From assembly GCA_024637035.1 (NCBI GenBank), contig JAGXFW010000009.1:1-64000 (forward strand): a stretch of 64,000 nt of DNA, written 5' to 3'. Under the pieces are notes generated by a model. The model was not told the DNA's origin. It was given only the letters and a program-made list of their open reading frames with translations, and did no database searches. Below are positions 25,445-33,340 of this stretch, piece after piece. Positions within the stretch are counted from its first letter, which is position 1, and each line of letters starts with the position of its first letter. This DNA is from Actinomycetes bacterium. GTDB lineage: Bacteria > Actinomycetota > Thermoleophilia > RBG-16-64-13. The translations under genes and the position numbers were made by a program.

Positions 25445-25588
25445 CGCAATAACCGAAACAGGACACCGCCTCTCGATGTCGCGGATACCTATTGCTATCG
25501 GGCCGCTCGGACCCGTCGACTGCCCGGCAGGCTGGCACGCCACTATCGGCGCTTCGAGGGGCGATTCCGGGAAGCAGGGGGGCTATCC

Positions 25589-25849
25589 ATGGGGTTCATA
25601 GGTCGCATCTTTGGGGGACTGTTCGGGCCGCGGCCAATCGAAGGAGCGGCGGAGAGCCCGTCGCCCGAGCCGGTGGAGGAAGGTCTCGCAAGCCTTCGCC
25701 GACGCTCGCCGACCGGCTCCTGGCACTGCACCAAGTGCGAGGAATCATGGGCCAGCGACACCCCGGCGCCTGAAGACTGGGGCACGAGGATGGAGGGCCA
25801 GCACCGCTGCCCGTCGTGCGGCTCTTGGTGGATGACCCACCCGGTGTGA
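25589..25849 (+). CDS. Small zinc-ribbon protein
   Basis: An 86-residue protein of unknown function. The N-terminus (MGFIGRIFGGLFGPRP) is hydrophobic and glycine-rich and could touch the membrane; the C-terminal half has a zinc ribbon with two Cys pairs, HCTKCEESW and RCPSCGSWW. The GGGGGG stretch about 7 bases before the ATG may serve as a ribosome-binding site. It is divergent from the toxin-antitoxin module and next to tRNA-Ser. Codon use looks normal, so I accept it as a real gene with moderate confidence. Confidence 0.65.
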   Translation: MGFIGRIFGGLFGPRPIEGAAESPSPEPVEEGLASLRRRSPTGSWHCTKCEESWASDTPAPEDWGTRMEGQHRCPSCGSWWMTHPV

Positions 25850-25879
25850 CTGCCTGAAGCCGAAGTCGCGCGCAGCAGG

Positions 25880-25968
25880 CGGAGGGGGCGGGATTCGAAC
25901 CCGCGAGGGTTTTGACGCCCTGCCGGTTTTCAAGACCGGTGCATTAAACCAGGCTCTGCCACCCCTCC
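25880..25968 (-). tRNA. tRNA-Ser (anticodon TGA)
   Basis: A class II tRNA on the minus strand. The acceptor arms GGAGGGG and CCCCTCC pair fully. The anticodon stem CCGGT/ACCGG holds the loop CTTGAAA with anticodon TGA, reading UCA and related serine codons. There is a long variable arm, as expected for serine, and a T-arm GCGGG-TTCGAAT-CCCGC. The discriminator base is G. The following bases are CCT, so the CCA end is not encoded. Confidence 0.96.
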
Positions 25969-26196
25969 GCGACGCGGGTTGAAGGCCACGGTCGAGACCG
26001 ACCATCGCCGCCGGATCGAGGCGCGGCGATGAACCTCTATCGCCCCCGACGCCGGCTCCCGCAGCAGTGAGTATAGCCGACGATGCGGGTCGCCTGCCCG
26101 CGTTGATGCGGGTGTTCCGCGCGTCACGGAAGAACCGCGTCGCCGTGTGCCGCGCCCGGCAGGCTCATCTCTCCCACCCCCCGAAGCGCCCGCCTC

Positions 26197-27492
26197 CTAC
26201 GCGAACCTCCGCACGGAGAACGGGGCGAGGTCGAGGCCATGCTCACGCCGTAGCGCGAGGTCGGCGACGAGGACTCCCGTGGCCGGGCCCAGGGTGAGGC
26301 CGAGCATGTTGTGGCCCGTGGCCACCAGGATGCGGGAGGAGTCGTGCAGGCGGCCGATGAAGGGCAGCCCGTCGACGGTCATGGGCCGGGGGGCGACCCA
26401 CTCGTCGGCGAGATTCTCCCAGTCCGCACCGGGGAGGAAGTGGCGCACCGCGTTCACCATCGCCTGGATGCGTCGTATGTTCAGTCCTTCGCGCGTGCCG
26501 TCGAACTCCATGGTGCCGGCGATGCGCACCCGCTCGCCCTCCGGGGTGGCCACCACGTATTCGTCGGAGAAGGTGATCACCCGCTCGGGCATGGTGTCCA
26601 CGCCCACGGTGAAGCTGTAGCCCTTGCCCGGCTGCATCCCCAGCGGCACGCCCAGGCGGCGGCACAGGTCTTCAGACCATACTCCCGCTGCGATGACCGC
26701 CGAGTCTCCGTTGAAGGCGCCGACACGAGTCAGCACCTCGACACCGTGCCCGGATTCCCGCAGTGACACCACTTCCGCGTTCTCGACGATGACCACGCCT
26801 TGTGAGCGGAGGGCGTCGGCCAAACGGTCCACGAACGGCGACGGGTTTATCCAGCGCTCTCCGTGGCGGACGAACCCGTGTTCCGCGGCGGGCGAGAGCG
26901 CCGGCTCGGCTGCGCGCAGGTCGGCACCCCGGAGGAGCGGGCCGGGTGCGGCCGCCAGGTGGGGCAGCTCTTCGTAGTGGTGCCGCGCTTCCTGCGCGGC
27001 GGCCTCGCTGGAGCAGCACACGAGGTAACCGTTGGTGTGCATGTCGGCGGCGACGCCTTCGACTGCCAGCTCGTCGAACAGGGGGAAGGAGCGCTGGTTG
27101 AGTGCCACCAGCGCCGCCAACCCGGCGTCGTGACTCTTCTGCGTGCAGTGGCGCAGGAAGCGCGTGAAGAAGCGGGCTCCCCGCACAGCTTGCCGGGGCG
27201 ACAGGTACACGGCGCCGTCGCTGCGGAAGATGGTAGATGCGACCTCTCCGATGATGCCCGGGCCTGGGAGGGGGGAGACGCTCGAGGTGATCTCTCCGGC
27301 ATTGAAGCGCGAGGCCCCACCGCCCACGAGGCCGCGCTCCAGCACGGTCACCGACGCGCCCGCCTTCCGCAGATAGTACGCCGAGCTGAGCCCGATCAGG
27401 CCGCCACCCACGATGATCACCGACGGGCCGTCCGGGAGGGCGCCAGGGAGGTCCTCCGGGAGGGCGCCTGTGCCGCTGTCCTCTTCAACCAT
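26197..27492 (-). CDS. D-amino-acid dehydrogenase-like FAD oxidoreductase
   Basis: A 431-residue DAO-family flavoprotein. The FAD-binding motif is at about residues 24-52 ([19 protein letters not shown], then VTVLERG). Internal motifs ([41 protein letters not shown]) and the C-terminal [29 protein letters not shown] fit DadA-type dehydrogenases, which oxidise D-amino acids to imino acids. ATG 27492 is chosen because the FAD motif follows and the upstream extension lacks content. It is the last gene of the ridA-transporter operon, 82 bases after the ATPase gene. Glycine/sarcosine or L-proline-like substrates are alternatives. Confidence 0.85.
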   Translation of the reverse strand: MVEEDSGTGALPEDLPGALPDGPSVIIVGGGLIGLSSAYYLRKAGASVTVLERGLVGGGASRFNAGEITSSVSPLPGPGIIGEVASTIFRSDGAVYLSPRQAVRGARFFTRFLRHCTQKSHDAGLAALVALNQRSFPLFDELAVEGVAADMHTNGYLVCCSSEAAAQEARHHYEELPHLAAAPGPLLRGADLRAAEPALSPAAEHGFVRHGERWINPSPFVDRLADALRSQGVVIVENAEVVSLRESGHGVEVLTRVGAFNGDSAVIAAGVWSEDLCRRLGVPLGMQPGKGYSFTVGVDTMPERVITFSDEYVVATPEGERVRIAGTMEFDGTREGLNIRRIQAMVNAVRHFLPGADWENLADEWVAPRPMTVDGLPFIGRLHDSSRILVATGHNMLGLTLGPATGVLVADLALRREHGLDLAPFSVRRFA

Positions 27493-27574
27493 CACTCTCA
27501 ACTCCACGCTCGTCGTCGGCAGGGGGTATCGCCGCGCCCCGGTGTTACGGGGCGCGGCGCGAGCATCACACGCG

Positions 27575-28363
27575 CTACAGGACTTTGGAGAGGAAGGACC
27601 GGGTCCGCTCATGCTGCGGGTTGCTCAGGACCGCAGCCGGGGCTCCCGACTCCACGATGACTCCTCCATCCAAGAAGTACACAGCGTCGGCCACCTCGCG
27701 GGCAAAGCCCATCTCGTGCGTCACGACGATCATGGTCATGCCTTGCTCCGCCAGCTGTTTCATCACGGCCAGCACGTCGCCCACCAGTTCCGGGTCGAGG
27801 GCTGAGGTGGGTTCGTCGAAGAGCATCAGCTTGGGCTCCATCGCCAGAGCCCGGGCTATGGCGACGCGCTGCTGTTGGCCTCCCGAGAGCTGGCTGGGGT
27901 AGGCGTCGGCCTTGTCGGCGAGGCCGACCTGCTCGAGGAGTTCCCGAGCCCGTTCCACGGCGGCGGCCTTCGGTACTCGCTTCACCCGCACGGGTGACTC
28001 GATGATGTTCTGCAGGGCGGTGAAGTGCGGGAAGAGGTTGAACTGCTGGAACACCATCCCGATCTCCGCCCGCTTCCCGCAGACCTCCCTATCCTTCATC
28101 TCGTAGAGCGTCCCGTGCTTCTCCCGGTAACCCACGAGTTCTCCGTCGACGTAGAGGCGTCCGGCTTCGATCTTCTCCAGGTGGTTGATGCAGCGCAGGA
28201 AGGTGCTCTTCCCCGAGCCCGAAGGACCGATCAGACACACCACAGCCCCGGCCGGCACCGACATGGTGATGCCCTTCAGCACCTTCAAACGGCCGAAGCG
28301 CTTGTGTACCGACTGTGCATCTACCATGGGGTTCATCGCCGGTTTTTCAGACACGGCGCTCAC
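27575..28363 (-). CDS. Polar amino acid ABC transporter ATPase
   Basis: A 262-residue ATP-binding subunit of a family 3 (GlnQ/HisP-like) amino-acid importer, acting on the cytoplasmic face. Walker A is GPSGSGKST, the signature [15 protein letters not shown], Walker [13 protein letters not shown], and the switch histidine is in VTHEMGF. The GTG start at 28363 overlaps the permease stop by four bases (GTGA). Together with the permease and the binding protein upstream it forms a complete importer. Confidence 0.95.
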   Translation of the reverse strand: MSAVSEKPAMNPMVDAQSVHKRFGRLKVLKGITMSVPAGAVVCLIGPSGSGKSTFLRCINHLEKIEAGRLYVDGELVGYREKHGTLYEMKDREVCGKRAEIGMVFQQFNLFPHFTALQNIIESPVRVKRVPKAAAVERARELLEQVGLADKADAYPSQLSGGQQQRVAIARALAMEPKLMLFDEPTSALDPELVGDVLAVMKQLAEQGMTMIVVTHEMGFAREVADAVYFLDGGVIVESGAPAAVLSNPQHERTRSFLSKVL

Positions 28364-29370
28364 GATGTCGTCCTTCCCGACGCGCTCGGCACGGAGCCGC
28401 CCGCGGGCAACAGGAGTCGGCGGAAGGAGGCGCGCATGCGCTGGATGGGGGTAGGCGGCAGATCGCGGTTACTTGAGCCGCGGGCGTAGTAGCGTTCGAT
28501 GTAGTACTGACCGATGGTCATGATGGTGGTCACGAACAGGTACCAGGAAGCCGCCACGATGAGGAGTTCGATGGTGAGGAAGTTCTGGGCTGCGATGTTC
28601 TGCGCCTCGGTCATGAGCTCTCGAGCCGCGATCACACTCACCAGCGAGGTGGTCTTCAACATGCCGATGAACTCGTTGCCGGTGGGAGGGATGATGGCCC
28701 GCATTGCCTGGGGCAAGATGATCCGCCGGAAGGCGAGGCTCCGTTTCATGCCCAGCGCCAACGCCGCTTCCGATTGCCCGTATTCCACGGATTGGATGCC
28801 CGCGCGCACGATCTCGGCCAAGTAGGCGCCCTCGCAGACGCCGAGGGCAAGTACGGCCGCCACGGAAGTCGAGATGACCCGGTTGGTGTCGGCCTCGAAG
28901 TAGATCTCGGTGAACGGGATCCCGATCCACAACTTGGGGATGATCAGCCCGATGTTGAACCAGAAGAGGATCTGGAGGAGGGCGGGAGTGCCCCGGAACA
29001 GCCAGATGTAGAGCCAGCTGATGGTGGAGAGCACCGGGTTCACCGACATGCGCATCACCGCCATCGTCACGGCGAGGACGACGGCGAGCGCCATGGAGAG
29101 GACGGTGTAGATGAGGGTGAGGCGGAGCCCCGCCATGATGCGGGGCACGGTGAGGAACTCCCGCACCGCCCCCCAATCGATATTGGGCGACAGCACGAAC
29201 AGTCTGATGACCACCGCCGCCAGGAGCAGGGCGATGACCGCGCCCACCCAACGCCAGTAGTGCTTGACCGGGATCGCGCGGATGGCCTCACCCGACGCGC
29301 CGGACGGCGCATCGGGTGAGGAGTCGGACTTCGAGGTGCCCTGGTCTGGCATGACCGGGGAGTCGCTCAT
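28360..29370 (-). CDS. Polar amino acid ABC transporter permease
   Basis: A 336-residue inner-membrane permease of the HisM/GlnP type. After a ~45-residue hydrophilic N-terminus come about five or six helices. The EAA loop that contacts the ATPase is readable as [20 protein letters not shown] followed by [10 protein letters not shown] 29370 is chosen because it lies four bases after the binding-protein stop; the open frame continues to 29472 inside that gene. One permease gene implies a homodimeric channel. Confidence 0.93.
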   Translation of the reverse strand: MSDSPVMPDQGTSKSDSSPDAPSGASGEAIRAIPVKHYWRWVGAVIALLLAAVVIRLFVLSPNIDWGAVREFLTVPRIMAGLRLTLIYTVLSMALAVVLAVTMAVMRMSVNPVLSTISWLYIWLFRGTPALLQILFWFNIGLIIPKLWIGIPFTEIYFEADTNRVISTSVAAVLALGVCEGAYLAEIVRAGIQSVEYGQSEAALALGMKRSLAFRRIILPQAMRAIIPPTGNEFIGMLKTTSLVSVIAARELMTEAQNIAAQNFLTIELLIVAASWYLFVTTIMTIGQYYIERYYARGSSNRDLPPTPIQRMRASFRRLLLPAGGSVPSASGRTTS

Positions 29371-29374
29371 CTGC

Positions 29375-30295
29375 TTACCCGGCCGAGGTGGTGCCGCCGT
29401 TGATGGTGGCTTTCTCGATCGCGCCGCCGGCCAGACCGTACTTCTCGAGGATCTCGACGTACGAGCCGTCATCGATCATCTGCTGCAGGGCGGCCGATAC
29501 GGCCTCGGCGAAGTCAGCTTCGTCCTTCCGCAGGGCGTAGCCGTAGGGGATGCTGCCCAACAGGTTCGGGAGCACGAGGTCGAGCGCTTCGCCGTCCTTC
29601 ACCGTGGACGCCTCGTAGGCGGCTGCCGGGAGATCCAGCACGTGGGCGAACACGCGGCCGCTCTGCACCGCGAGCAGACCGTCCTGGTCGCCGGGGAACT
29701 GGTTGATGTCCACCAGATCCTTACCCTCGGCCGCGAGCGTCTCGTTGAGGTCTTCCAGGATCGTGACCGCGATCGTGCCCTTGCTGGCCCCTACGGACTT
29801 GCCGGATAGGTCCGCTTCCGTGAGGATCGCACCGCCTTCGCCTTTCTTCACCAGGGCCGCTTCACCCACGAAGAGATAGTCCACGAACGTGACCTGTTCC
29901 TGCCGGTCGGTGAAGTCGCCCATCGAGGAGGCGATCATGTCGATGCGCTTCGATTTGAGAGCGGGGATCAGGCCGTCCCAAGCGGTGTTGACCCACTCCA
30001 CCGTGATACCAAGGTTGGTGGCGATGCCTTCGACGATGTCAACATCGACCCCGGTCGGGGTGACGCCGTCTTCCAGGAAGTACTCCATCGGCGGGAACGG
30101 CATGTCCGAACCCACCTTGATGCTGCCGGCCTCCTTGTAGGCAGCAGGCAGAAGGTCCGCCGCGGCCGATCCGGTCTCGGCCGGGGCTGCGGTCGTCGTC
30201 GTGGTGTCACCGCATCCCACGAGAGACAGGATGAGGACGGCCGCTAAGGCGAGCACCCCCACGATCCAGAGAGATGATGTCCTTTGACGCTTCAC
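29375..30295 (-). CDS. Amino acid ABC transporter substrate-binding lipoprotein
   Basis: A 306-residue family 3 solute-binding protein. The N-terminus is a lipoprotein signal (ALAAVLILSLVGC) with lipobox LVGC, followed by a Thr/Ala-rich linker. The mature part has the family motifs IKVGSDMPFPPMEYF, GVDVDIVEGIATNLG and WDGLIPALKSKRIDMIASSM. It would capture an amino acid outside the membrane for the permease. GTG 30295 overlaps the ridA stop by four bases and has AGGAGGT eight bases upstream. Confidence 0.94.
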   Translation of the reverse strand: MKRQRTSSLWIVGVLALAAVLILSLVGCGDTTTTTAAPAETGSAAADLLPAAYKEAGSIKVGSDMPFPPMEYFLEDGVTPTGVDVDIVEGIATNLGITVEWVNTAWDGLIPALKSKRIDMIASSMGDFTDRQEQVTFVDYLFVGEAALVKKGEGGAILTEADLSGKSVGASKGTIAVTILEDLNETLAAEGKDLVDINQFPGDQDGLLAVQSGRVFAHVLDLPAAAYEASTVKDGEALDLVLPNLLGSIPYGYALRKDEADFAEAVSAALQQMIDDGSYVEILEKYGLAGGAIEKATINGGTTSAG

Positions 30296-30711
30296 GTGTG
30301 TTGACCTCCTGTTGATGATTCGTTCGTGCCCTCTACTTCTTGCACGGCCGCGATCACGACCACCTCGATCTTGAGGCCGTCGTAGAGTCCAGCTACCTGG
30401 ACCGTATGGCGGGCCGGTTCAGCCCCTGGGAAGAATCGACGATAGACGGTGTTCATGCCGGCGTAGTCGTCCATGTCTGTGAGATAGACCTCGACGCGCA
30501 GCACGTGATCCAAAGACGAGCCGTGGCTCCGGAGTATCTCCTCGACTCGTTGGAATACGAGCGTGGCCTCCAGATCGATATCGCCGTGCACCACTTCGCC
30601 CGTCGAGGGATCCTGGGGGACGACGCCGGACACGTAGAACAAGCCTCGGTGTATCACTCCCGTCGAGTACGGAGCATCGCGCTCGCTCTCGTCCCGGATG
30701 ATCGTCCGCAT
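30292..30711 (-). CDS. RidA-family imine deaminase
   Basis: A 139-residue RidA/YER057c/UK114 protein, a cytoplasmic trimer that speeds hydrolysis of reactive enamine/imine intermediates to keto acids and ammonia. Recognised by APYSTGVIHRGLFYVSG, VEEILRSHGSSLDHVLRVEVY and the C-terminal RHTVQVAGLYDGLKIEVVVIA; the conserved arginine is the Arg of ARHTVQV, shifted from its usual place before A/V. ATG 30711 has a purine-rich GGGGTGGGGGG upstream. It is the first gene of the operon with the transporter and the DAO-type oxidase, whose product is an imine, so the genes make chemical sense together. Confidence 0.9.
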   Translation of the reverse strand: MRTIIRDESERDAPYSTGVIHRGLFYVSGVVPQDPSTGEVVHGDIDLEATLVFQRVEEILRSHGSSLDHVLRVEVYLTDMDDYAGMNTVYRRFFPGAEPARHTVQVAGLYDGLKIEVVVIAAVQEVEGTNESSTGGQHT

Positions 30712-30847
30712 CCCCCCACCCCCTTGTGGTGCGTGCCGTGCCCTCGCTCAGCCCGACGCCACGTCGCTCCCCTGTCGGATCCCACGGCCCCCGTCAATGC
30801 CCGGTCACAGTGTCGTCCGACTCGAGGTGACAAGTGGGTGCGTGATG

Positions 30848-30876
30848 ACACTAGATTACGACATGCGTGTTGTCAA
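30848..30876 (-). promoter_or_regulatory. Sigma-70-type promoter of the ridA operon
   Basis: On the minus strand a perfect -35 box TTGACA (30871-30876) and a -10 box TAGTGT (30848-30853) are exactly 17 bases apart. Transcription would start near 30841, about 130 bases before the ridA ATG. Confidence 0.65.
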
Positions 30877-30896
30877 GCCTCGCAATATCCGCATTT

Positions 30897-30940
30897 CGTG
30901 TATTGTGGTGTCTTCAGCCTGGGTATTACGTGTATTATGG
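30897..30940. promoter_or_regulatory. Paired repeats in the lrp-ridA divergent region
   Basis: CGTGTATTGTGG (30897-30908) and CGTGTATTATGG (30929-30940) match at 11 of 12 positions and are 32 bases apart, about three helical turns. They lie upstream of the ridA -35 box and of the Lrp-type gene, in a stretch richer in AT than the surroundings. Binding by the neighbouring Lrp/AsnC regulator is a natural guess. Confidence 0.5.
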
Positions 30941-31126
30941 GCATTGGCTAGACACCCTGACACCAGGGAGAAGGACTCGAGTCGGCGGCCCGGATGCGGT
31001 TCATTCACCGGGTCGAGGGGTGTTCGGCGCGGAGTGGCCTGTCGACGACGCGATCGCGGGCGAACAGACACTCGCGATTCGCACAGGCGTGAGGGATCAA
31101 AGAGCGGCCGCTATCAGGGAGGACAC

Positions 31127-31573
31127 GTGGTCAAGAGGCGTTTCGACAAGACCGACCGAGCGATCATCCACTTGTTGTGGGAAGACGGGAGGCGTTCCTA
31201 CACGGCGATAGCCAAGACCGTGGGCCTTTCCGAGGCCAGCGTGCGCCAGCGTGTGGCCCGCATGATCAGGGACAGGGTCTTCCGGATAACGGTGATAACC
31301 GACACCATGGAACTCGGCTACGCGACGGCGGGCCTCGGGCTCAAAGTCAACGAGGGACGCCTCACCGAAGTCGCTTCCCGCATCGCTGACTTCGCGGAGG
31401 TGGACTTCGTATCGGTCTGTGCCGGGTCGTGCGACCTCAACGTGGGTGTGGTGTGCGAGAGTCACCAGAAGCTGTACGAATTCCTGACGGTTTCTCTGCG
31501 CGAGATCCCCGGACTCGAGGTGGTCTACACGCACTTCCACGTGGACGTCGTGAAGAACGAGTTCAAGTGGTAG
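31127..31573 (+). CDS. Lrp/AsnC-family transcription regulator
   Basis: A 148-residue regulator. The N-terminal HTH (KTDRAIIHLLWEDGRRSYTA, then TVGLSEASVRQRVARMIRD) is followed by a RAM ligand-binding domain (ATAGLGLKVNEGRLTEVASR, VDFVSVCAGSCDLNVGVVC, HVDVVKNEFKW). Members sense amino acids and control nearby catabolic or transport genes. GTG 31127 is chosen because AGGGAGGA lies about five bases upstream; the frame is open to 30698 without content. It is divergent from the ridA operon and is its probable regulator. Confidence 0.92.
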   Translation: MVKRRFDKTDRAIIHLLWEDGRRSYTAIAKTVGLSEASVRQRVARMIRDRVFRITVITDTMELGYATAGLGLKVNEGRLTEVASRIADFAEVDFVSVCAGSCDLNVGVVCESHQKLYEFLTVSLREIPGLEVVYTHFHVDVVKNEFKW

Positions 31574-31735
31574 CGAGGTGCCACAGGCCTCCTCCGAAGG
31601 GTTCGAGATGCCCCCGGAAGGGGACAGTATGACGGCAGCACAACATGCCACGAATCCCCGGACGATCCCTCGGAGAACACATCTTCTCGTTTCTTCCTCA
31701 CCGACCAGTCCGGCGTGAACAGAAAGAAGACTTCC

Positions 31736-32161
31736 ATGGCAACCAGCGTAGCCATACGGAGCAAGACCGATGTCATCCAGGAGTACTTCAGGCGTCAGTA
31801 CGTGACGGAGGAAGGGGACCTGGAAGCGAACCTGCGCGCCCTGGTCTCCGATGATCTCGTCTACCACGTGGGAGACGAGCGTCTCTCGGTCGAAGGATTG
31901 CTGAAGCTGACTGAGGGCATCCGGCGGTCGCCGAAGGCCGACCGCGTCGTCGAGATGACCGACTTCGAGGAGCGCGACGATCAGGTGTCGTTCCACCTGC
32001 GCATCGCGTTCCGCGACGCGGACACCGGCGTGCTCAAGGTCAACGAGAACGACCACCTGTGGAGGTTCGACGCCGCGGGCAAGGTCGTCGACATCCGACC
32101 CAAGGACGCCGAAGCGATCACGAGCGTCGTGAAGGGGCTGGGCATCGAGATCGAGAAGTAG
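31736..32161 (+). CDS. SnoaL/NTF2-fold protein
   Basis: A 141-residue protein of the NTF2-like superfamily, recognised by an N-terminal helix (DVIQEYFRRQYV), the VSDDLVYHVGDERLSVEG segment, and alternating strands near the end (VSFHLRIAF, NDHLWRFDAAGKVVDIRP). Members range from isomerases to simple ligand-binding proteins, so no reaction is assigned. ATG 31736 is preferred; GTG 31715 is an in-frame alternative with little ribosome-binding support either way. It follows the Lrp gene by 162 bases on the same strand. Confidence 0.7.
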   Translation: MATSVAIRSKTDVIQEYFRRQYVTEEGDLEANLRALVSDDLVYHVGDERLSVEGLLKLTEGIRRSPKADRVVEMTDFEERDDQVSFHLRIAFRDADTGVLKVNENDHLWRFDAAGKVVDIRPKDAEAITSVVKGLGIEIEK

Positions 32162-32169
32162 CTCCGCGT

Positions 32170-32229
32170 CCATGCGTGATTCGAGCCCATGCGTGATTCG
32201 AGCCCATGCGTGATTCGAGCCCATGCGTG
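32170..32229 (+). repeat. Tandem 17-base repeat, 3.5 copies
   Basis: Three perfect copies of CCATGCGTGATTCGAGC (32170-32186, 32187-32203, 32204-32220) plus nine bases of a fourth. They start nine bases after the SnoaL-like stop codon. The unit has no internal dyad and no spacers, so this is a simple tandem array and not a CRISPR. Confidence 0.9.
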
Positions 32230-32500
32230 CGGAACGGGGGAGGTCTGGCTTTCGGGGCGGAGTCAGGCTCCGAGCGGCTCGTCGCTCGCGACGAGTAGGC
32301 CGCGAAGCCCGTGGCTGCATCGCGCGCGGGCGGCCGTGGCGCCCACGATCTCAGTACGCGGCCCTCGCCTAGCCGAAATGTCGGCCACAGATAGCATCGT
32401 GCCGGCACCCGGGTCTGCCGCGCGCGCCCCACTCGGCGGGCGCGGGCCTGGTCGTGTGCACTCGTGGGCTTCCTGGTCATCCGCGACGTGGAGCTGTATC
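32230..32500 (+). other. Gene-free stretch between tandem repeat and VapBC operator
   Basis: About 270 bases of very GC-rich DNA follow the tandem repeat. Open frames exist on both strands but none has recognisable content or a ribosome-binding site. With the repeat and the operator the whole gene-free gap runs from 32162 to 32581. Confidence 0.45.
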
Positions 32501-32506
32501 ATGGCT

Positions 32507-32538
32507 ATGCATTAGAAAGATGCATCAGGACAATGCAT
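32507..32538 (+). promoter_or_regulatory. Triple ATGCAT operator of the VapBC module
   Basis: The palindrome ATGCAT occurs three times, at 32507-32512, 32520-32525 and 32533-32538, each 13 bases from the next. It lies 44 bases before the antitoxin ATG, where a VapBC complex would bind its own promoter. Confidence 0.55.
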
Positions 32539-32581
32539 CGCGCGCCAGGTGCAACCACCCCGCACACTGGAGTCGACCATC

Positions 32582-32785
32582 ATGAGGACCACTCTCGATA
32601 TCGATCGGAGCCTGCTCGACGAAGCCGTGCGCGTGTTGGGTGCCTCGAGTAAACGGGAGGCCATCGAGACAGCACTTGCTGAGGTGGTCAACGCGAGCCG
32701 ACGCCGAGACTTGGTCGCAGCCTTGGGCTCGTTCGATCTTGCGCTGACCGCCGAGGACCTCGCGCGGGAGCGGGAGGACGAGTGA
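32582..32785 (+). CDS. vapB: VapB-type antitoxin
   Basis: A 67-residue antitoxin of the DUF2191/VapB group. The N-terminal beta strand and helices of a ribbon-helix-helix protein are visible (MRTTLDIDRSLLDEAVRVLG, then SKREAIETALAEVV); the acidic C-terminus (LTAEDLAREREDE) would inhibit the toxin. ATG 32582 is chosen over 32549 because the RHH strand begins at residue 2 and GGAG lies nine bases upstream. Its stop overlaps the toxin start by four bases (GTGA). Confidence 0.9.
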   Translation: MRTTLDIDRSLLDEAVRVLGASSKREAIETALAEVVNASRRRDLVAALGSFDLALTAEDLAREREDE

Positions 32786-33279
32786 CCGCCCCTCTGCGGC
32801 CCCGCCCCGAACTCGGGGCGGGCGCCGAAGCGCCGTTGGGAGGGGCGACGCCTCTACCCGCAGGCCCCGTGCTCATCGACACATCGCTGTGGATCGAAGC
32901 GTTGCGGCGGTCGGGGTCGCCTGCCGCGCGCCGAACCGTGGCTCAGGCCGTAGAACCGGGTATGGCGTTGGTGAACGGCCTCATCCGCGCCGAACTACTC
33001 AAGGGGGCCAAAGACGAGCCCGAGTTCCGTCGGCTGGAACTGCTGCTCGAGGCGACTACCAGTCTACCCCTCGATGAGCGCACTTGGACACGAGCGGCGA
33101 GGCTAGGGTTCGACCTGCGCCGGGCGGGTGTGTCGGTGCCCACGGTCGACCTCGCGATCGCCGCGGGCGCGCTCGAGGCAGGCGTTCCGCTGCTTCACAT
33201 GGATGCCCATTTCGAGCTCATTGCCGACCACGTCGATTTGGAGCAGCGGTTCGTCGGCAGAGGCGGCCGCGGCGCATAG
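32782..33279 (+). CDS. vapC: VapC-type PIN-domain toxin
   Basis: A 165-residue PIN ribonuclease. The metal-site acids are in LIDTSLWIEAL, in LIRAELLKGA, in PTVDLAIAAGA and in LHMDAHFELIA. The first ~28 residues are a Pro/Gly-rich extension before the PIN domain; translation from the coupled GTG at 32782 would include it, though a downstream GTG at 32869 (VLIDTSL) could give a compact 136-residue toxin. It is translationally coupled to the antitoxin, forming the third toxin-antitoxin module of the window. Confidence 0.9.
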   Translation: MTAPLRPRPELGAGAEAPLGGATPLPAGPVLIDTSLWIEALRRSGSPAARRTVAQAVEPGMALVNGLIRAELLKGAKDEPEFRRLELLLEATTSLPLDERTWTRAARLGFDLRRAGVSVPTVDLAIAAGALEAGVPLLHMDAHFELIADHVDLEQRFVGRGGRGA

Positions 33280-33340
33280 CGGCCGAGGGTCCCGGTCGAA
33301 TGGCGGTCTCGTGTACGTGCCCGTTTTGCCTCGCTCGCCC

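Larger units (their letters stand above)
30712..31126. other. 415-base divergent intergenic region
   Basis: It holds the ridA promoter (30848-30876) and the paired repeats (30897-30940). Between 30945 and 31115 I see no gene or repeat; the open frame upstream of the Lrp gene has no family content. Confidence 0.5.

Noticed and set aside
32170-32229. CRISPR array
   Set aside because: Units are directly adjacent with no spacers and no cas gene is near.
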